A DNA stretch of 64,000 bases from Mycolicibacterium sp. ND9-15 (GTDB lineage: Bacteria; Actinomycetota; Actinomycetes; Mycobacteriales; Mycobacteriaceae): positions 4,253,501 to 4,317,500 of the forward strand of contig NZ_CP142362.1 of assembly GCF_035918395.1 (NCBI RefSeq), written 5' to 3'. The notes under the pieces were generated by a model. It saw only the letters and a list, made by a program, of their open reading frames with translations, was not told where the DNA came from and searched no databases. Numbering within the stretch: position 1 is the stretch's first letter; each line of letters opens with the position of its first letter. The translations under genes were made by a program, and so were the position numbers. Positions 60,182 to 64,000 of this stretch are shown one piece after another.

Positions 60182-60990
60182 TCCTCTCTCCCGCGGTCAA
60201 GCACCTGCTGCGCTACCTTGCGCTGGCCTACGTCATCGTGCTGGTGGTAGTCCCGGTCGGCCTGATCCTGTGGCGCACCTTCGCACCGGGTGTGGGCGCG
60301 TTCGTCGCATCGATCACGACCCCGGCGGCGATATCGGCGCTGCAACTGTCGCTTCTGGTGGTCGCGATCGTGGTGCCGCTCAACGTGCTGTTCGGGGTGC
60401 CGACGGCTCTGGTCTTGGCGCGCAACAAGTTTCGTGGCAAGAGCGCCATGCAGGCGGTCATCGACCTACCGTTCGCGGTGTCGCCGGTGGTTGTTGGTGT
60501 CGCGCTGATACTGCTGTGGGGTTCGGCGGGGCTCTTCGGTTTCGTCGACAACAACCTGGGTCTCAAGATCATCTTCGGGTTCCCCGGCATCGTGCTGGCG
60601 AGCATCTTCGTCACGGTGCCGTTCGTCATCCGTGAGGTCGAACCGGTGTTGCACGAGATCGGCACCGACCAGGAAGAGGCCGCGGCGACGCTGGGTTCGC
60701 AGTGGTGGCAGACGTTCTGGCGCGTCACGCTGCCGTCCATCCGGTGGGGGCTGACCTACGGTGTCGTGTTGACGATCGCGCGCACCCTCGGTGAGTACGG
60801 CGCCGTCCTCATGGTGTCGTCCAACCTGCCGGGAACATCACAAACACTCACGCTGTTGGTGTCGGACCGATATAACCGGGGTGCGGAGTACGGCGCCTAC
60901 GCAGTGTCGACTCTGCTGATGTCCGTGGCCGTGGTGGTGTTGATCGCGCAGGTCGTGTTCGACGCCCGCCGGTCCCGGGACAGCAGGTAG
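60178..60990 (+). CDS. cysW: Sulfate ABC transporter permease CysW
   Basis: The 270-residue partner permease has six membrane segments, an EAA loop (EEAAATLGSQWWQTFWRVTLPSIRWGLTYG) and ARTLGEYGAVLMVSSNLPG. It pairs with CysT. It starts within the cysT stop (ATGA) and lies 19 bases before cysA. Confidence 0.95.
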   Translation: MILSPAVKHLLRYLALAYVIVLVVVPVGLILWRTFAPGVGAFVASITTPAAISALQLSLLVVAIVVPLNVLFGVPTALVLARNKFRGKSAMQAVIDLPFAVSPVVVGVALILLWGSAGLFGFVDNNLGLKIIFGFPGIVLASIFVTVPFVIREVEPVLHEIGTDQEEAAATLGSQWWQTFWRVTLPSIRWGLTYGVVLTIARTLGEYGAVLMVSSNLPGTSQTLTLLVSDRYNRGAEYGAYAVSTLLMSVAVVVLIAQVVFDARRSRDSR

Positions 60991-61009
60991 GCATGGGGAG
61001 AAGGAGACG

Positions 61010-62065
61010 ATGAGCGACGCGATCGTGGTGCGGGGCGCCAACAAGCATTACGGCGACTTCGCGGCCTTGGACAACGTCGATTTCGAGGTGCCGGCCGGTT
61101 CGCTCACCGCGCTGCTGGGACCCAGCGGGTCGGGCAAGTCGACGCTGCTGCGGGCGATCGCGGGCCTGGACCAACCCGACACCGGCACCATCACGATCAA
61201 CGGGCGCGACGTCACCAACGTACCGCCGCAGCGCCGCGGTATCGGCTTCGTGTTCCAGCACTATGCGGCGTTCAAACACCTCACGGTGCGCGACAACGTC
61301 GCGTTCGGGCTGAAGATCCGCAAGCGGCCGAAGGCCGAGATCGCCGAGAAGGTCGACAATCTCCTCGAAGTGGTGGGGCTGGCCGGTTTCCAGACCCGCT
61401 ACCCCAACCAACTCTCCGGCGGCCAGCGTCAGCGCATGGCGTTGGCGCGGGCGCTGGCGGTCGACCCGCAGGTGCTGCTGCTCGACGAACCGTTCGGCGC
61501 GCTGGACGCCAAGGTGCGCGAGGACCTGCGGGCCTGGCTGCGCCGGCTGCACGACGAGGTGGAGGTCACCACCGTCCTGGTGACCCACGATCAATCCGAG
61601 GCGCTCGACGTCGCCGACCGGATCGCGGTGCTGAACAAGGGCCGCATCGAGCAGGTCGGTTCGCCCGCAGAGGTTTACGACGCGCCCGCCAACGCCTTCG
61701 TGATGTCGTTTCTGGGTGCGGTGTCGTCGCTCAACGGGTCGCTGGTCCGCCCGCACGATATCCGCGTCGGCCGCAATCCCGACATGGCGATCGCCACCAG
61801 CGACGAGTCGGTGCGGGCGACCGGCGTGGTACGCGCGATCATCGACCGGATCGTCATGCTTGGCTTCGAAGTCCGCGTCGAGCTCCACAGCGCTACCGAC
61901 CAGACACCGTTCACCGCGCAGATCACCCGCGGCGACGCCGAGGCGCTCGGCCTCAAGGACGGCGACACGGTCTACGTCCGCGCCACCAGGGTGCCGCCGC
62001 TGCCGGGTGGTAACCACCTCCCACCGAGTGACAAAGCCGACGACGACGCGCTGACGAAGGCCTGA
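61010..62065 (+). CDS. cysA: Sulfate ABC transporter ATPase CysA
   Basis: The 351-residue ATPase powers sulfate import. It has Walker A LLGPSGSGKSTLLR near residue 36, signature NQLSGGQRQRMALARAL near 133, Walker B VLLLDEPFGALDAK near 155 and the H-loop LVTHDQSEAL. The C-terminal ~110 residues form a TOBE-like regulatory domain. GGGGAGAAGGAGACG precedes the ATG. A short perfect hairpin follows. Confidence 0.95.
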   Translation: MSDAIVVRGANKHYGDFAALDNVDFEVPAGSLTALLGPSGSGKSTLLRAIAGLDQPDTGTITINGRDVTNVPPQRRGIGFVFQHYAAFKHLTVRDNVAFGLKIRKRPKAEIAEKVDNLLEVVGLAGFQTRYPNQLSGGQRQRMALARALAVDPQVLLLDEPFGALDAKVREDLRAWLRRLHDEVEVTTVLVTHDQSEALDVADRIAVLNKGRIEQVGSPAEVYDAPANAFVMSFLGAVSSLNGSLVRPHDIRVGRNPDMAIATSDESVRATGVVRAIIDRIVMLGFEVRVELHSATDQTPFTAQITRGDAEALGLKDGDTVYVRATRVPPLPGGNHLPPSDKADDDALTKA

Positions 62066-62080
62066 GTTCTCGGTCGGAAA

Positions 62081-62100
62081 GATGGGGCAATCGCCCCATC
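62081..62100 (+). terminator. Hairpin after cysA
   Basis: GATGGGGC (62081-62088) and GCCCCATC (62093-62100) pair perfectly across a four-base loop, 15 bases after the cysA stop. It probably terminates the sulfate operon. Confidence 0.65.
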
Positions 62101-62134
62101 CGCTCCATGGGTCCGTGCTGGTTCAGTGGTTGGC

Positions 62135-63210
62135 ATGAACACCTTGAGCACACCTACGCAGGTCGACCCGGACAAGCTCATGGCCTTTGTGTTTCGCGCG
62201 GTCGAGGAAGCCGGGGCCGCGCTCAACTGCGCCCTCGTCGTCATGGGGACCGACTTGGGTACTACCGGTCATTGGCCGAGCACGGACCCAGCACCCCTGC
62301 CGAACTGGCCGAGCGCACCTGCACCGACGGGCGCTACGCGAGGGAATGGCTCAATGCGCAGGCCGCGGGTTCGTTCGTGGAGTATGAACCATCGACCGGG
62401 CGCTACCACCTGCCGCCCGAGCAGGCGGTCGCGCTGACCGACGAGACGAGCCCCGCGTTCGTCGGCGGCCTGTTCCAGATCGCCCACGGAACGGCAACGG
62501 ACGCAGGGCGAATCATCGAGGCGGCCGGATCCGGGGCTGGCGTCGGATGGGGTGAGCACAACCCCGATGTCCACGTCGGCTGTGAACGGTTCTTTCGCCC
62601 GACGTACGCCGCGCATCTGGTCGACGACTGGATACCGGCGTTGGACGGGGTCGTGGACAAGTTGGCGGCCGGCGCCAGGGTGGCCGACGTCGGTTGCGGT
62701 CACGGAGCATCGACAATCCTGATGGCTCAAGCCTTTCCGGCCTCGACGTTCATCGGGACCGATGGCCATGCGGAGTCCGTCGCGGTGGCCCGTGCGCGAA
62801 GCGCCGCATCGGCGACGGGATCGATCAGCTTCCAGACCGCGGCGGCAGACGCCTTCGGCGGCGGACCCTATGACCTGGTGACGATGTTCGACTGCCTGCA
62901 TGACATGGGCGATCCGATCGGCGCGGCACGCCATGTGCGGGACGTCATCGCCGACGACGGCACATGGATGGTGGTCGAACCGGCGGCCGGTGACCGGGTC
63001 GAGGACAACCTCAACCCGATCGGCCGGGCGTACTACGGGTTCTCCACGCTGTTGTGCACACCGTCGTCGCTGGCTCAGCCCGTCGGCATGGCACTGGGCA
63101 CTCAGGCGGGTCCCGCTCGCATCCGTGACACCGTGACCACGGCCGGGTTCAGCCGCTTCCGCCTCGCCGCGCAGACCCCGTTCAACAACGTGTTCGAGGT
63201 CAGGCCCTGA
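62135..63210 (+). pseudogene. SAM-dependent methyltransferase with a frameshift
   Basis: The first ~40 codons (ATG 62135, MNTLSTPTQVDPDKLMAFVFRAVEEAGAALNCALVVMG) and the rest (LGYYRSLAEHGPSTPAELAERT onward to 63210) are in different frames. Adding one G to the G4 run at 62245-62248 would join them as VVMGDRLGYYRSL. The second part has a winged-helix dimerisation segment and the methyltransferase motif VADVGCGHGASTILMA, then TFIGTDGHAESV. Family members methylate small molecules. Either a recent null mutation or a homopolymer sequencing error. Confidence 0.8.
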
Positions 63211-63216
63211 GCTCGA

Positions 63217-63924
63217 TCAGGCGGCCGCCGCGGCGCCCGCGGTGATCGCGTCGTAGCGGTCCAGCACCGTGGCAGCGACGAGGTTGTGTGAGCCGAGCGG
63301 CTCGGCCATCGGAATACCTTCTGCCGCAGCGTAAGTAGCGACCCGGTCGGTGATTCGGCCGTGGGCCAGGAACCACGGTGCGATGGCCAGTCGCCCAGCA
63401 CCGCCGGCACGCAGCCGTTGAGCGGCGTCCGCGACACCGGCGTACGGTCCGGTGGCGAACGCGACTTCGGCCCCGGCCCATCGCGTTCCGCTACGCAGAG
63501 CGTGGGCGACGGTCGCGGTCTGGGCATTCGCGGCCGGATGCGAGGAGCCCACCGCGACGACCAGGACGCCGAGTCCGTCGTCGTCGGGAGAGACCCCGAG
63601 CTCGGCCAGCCGCTGGCGCAGCACGGTCAACAGCGCGGGATCCTCGCCGAGCACGTCGGCCCGTTCGACCACCGCGCCCGACTCCTCGACGATCGCGGGG
63701 ATGTCGATGCGGGCGTGAAATGCGCTGGCCAACAGGAACGGTACGACCACCCCGGGGGTACGCAGACCGCGAAGCGTGTCGAGCAGGCTCGGGCCGTTCT
63801 GCTCCAGGAACGCCGGACGGACGTCGAGCCACGGCCGCAGGCGCCGAACCCGGCCCGCCACGGCATGGGTCACCTCCGCCGACCGGGGGTCGGCGCTGCC
63901 GTGCGCCGTCAGCACCAGGGTCAC
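63217..63924 (-). CDS. Sirohydrochlorin chelatase (CbiX/SirB-like)
   Basis: The 235-residue protein from GTG 63924 begins MTLVLTAHGSADPRSAE, with the first catalytic His, and later has VPFLLASAFHARIDIPAIV and AIAPWFLAHGRITDRV, the paired-domain pattern of CbiX-type chelatases. It would insert iron into sirohydrochlorin to make siroheme for the assimilatory sulfite reductase. The overlap region with cysH, which reduces activated sulfate, supports this role. Confidence 0.88.
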   Translation of the reverse strand: MTLVLTAHGSADPRSAEVTHAVAGRVRRLRPWLDVRPAFLEQNGPSLLDTLRGLRTPGVVVPFLLASAFHARIDIPAIVEESGAVVERADVLGEDPALLTVLRQRLAELGVSPDDDGLGVLVVAVGSSHPAANAQTATVAHALRSGTRWAGAEVAFATGPYAGVADAAQRLRAGGAGRLAIAPWFLAHGRITDRVATYAAAEGIPMAEPLGSHNLVAATVLDRYDAITAGAAAAA

Positions 63925-63931
63925 TGGGACC

Positions 63932-64000
63932 TCACGATGCGTGCAGCCCGCACTCGACCTTGCCGGTGCCCGCCCAGCGTCCGCTACGCGGGTCGGCGCC
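63932..64000 (-). CDS. cysH: Adenylylsulfate/PAPS reductase, C-terminal end (runs off the window)
   Basis: On the minus strand the last 22 residues read GADPRSGRWAGTGKVECGLHAS, then a stop. ECGLH with the preceding RxGRWxG is the catalytic C-terminal tail of CysH, whose cysteine attacks the sulfur. It is directly upstream of the chelatase gene (seven-base gap), forming a sulfate-assimilation operon that faces the sulfate import genes. Confidence 0.88.
   Translation of the reverse strand, partial: GADPRSGRWAGTGKVECGLHAS

Overview
The window reads as chromosome of an environmental, high-GC mycobacterium (Mycolicibacterium/Mycobacterium type). Gene content and order follow the M. tuberculosis segment from about Rv2449c to Rv2392 as I remember it: valS-folC-ndk-rne-rplU-rpmA-obg-proB, nadE, rbsK, proA-MoxR-VWA, nadD-rsfS-gpgP-octT-degV, comEA-comEC-holA, rpsT, lepA-lppR, subI-cysT-cysW-cysA, cysH. 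Several genes start directly on a TANNNT box 6-8 bases upstream, the leaderless style common in mycobacteria. All family assignments come from reading motifs and from memory; no database search was run.

Layout. 1-15.9 kb: a peptidase, a trans-acting enoyl reductase-like protein, then the valS/folC, rne, ribosomal protein, obg and proB block. 15.9-17.3 kb: a complete IS701-family element whose CTAA target duplication contains the proB stop codon. 17.4-26.4 kb: sirtuin, a molybdopterin oxidoreductase that has lost its Fe-S cysteines, isochorismatase-like hydrolase, nadE, a methyltransferase, crotonase and ribokinase. 26.4-38.4 kb: proA, a MoxR/VWA pair, the nadD-rsfS-gpgP-octT-degV operon, a mycothiol-dependent isomerase-family gene with one in-frame TGA at its usual Cys position, redox genes, comEA and the 5' half of comEC. 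38.4-45.8 kb: a 7.4-kb integrated element. 45.8-64 kb: the 3' half of comEC, holA, rpsT, a deletion chimera, RNase Z-like, CBS, GNAT, PemK-like, lepA, lppR, trehalase, a flavin monooxygenase, the sulfate import operon behind a polycysteine leader peptide, a frameshifted methyltransferase, a sirohydrochlorin chelatase-like gene and the end of cysH.

The main discovery candidate is the element inside comEC. It is bounded by a 13-bp direct repeat and encodes a large serine integrase, a primase-helicase fusion, small zinc-ribbon proteins, a WhiB-like protein, a terminase small subunit and an HK97-type capsid protein. It has no large terminase, portal, protease or tail genes. It therefore looks like a phiRv1-like phage satellite rather than a full prophage. 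Joining the flanks at the repeat restores an uninterrupted 517-residue ComEC frame, and joining the element ends gives a symmetric ~50-bp attP. Two repeat systems downstream of the primase gene look like replication iterons.

Other notable items are the cysteine-responsive type leader upstream of subI, the possible selenocysteine codon, the fusion of a circularly permuted ATP-grasp gene to the tail of a transglutaminase-like gene, and a set of long intergenic palindromes at gene ends.
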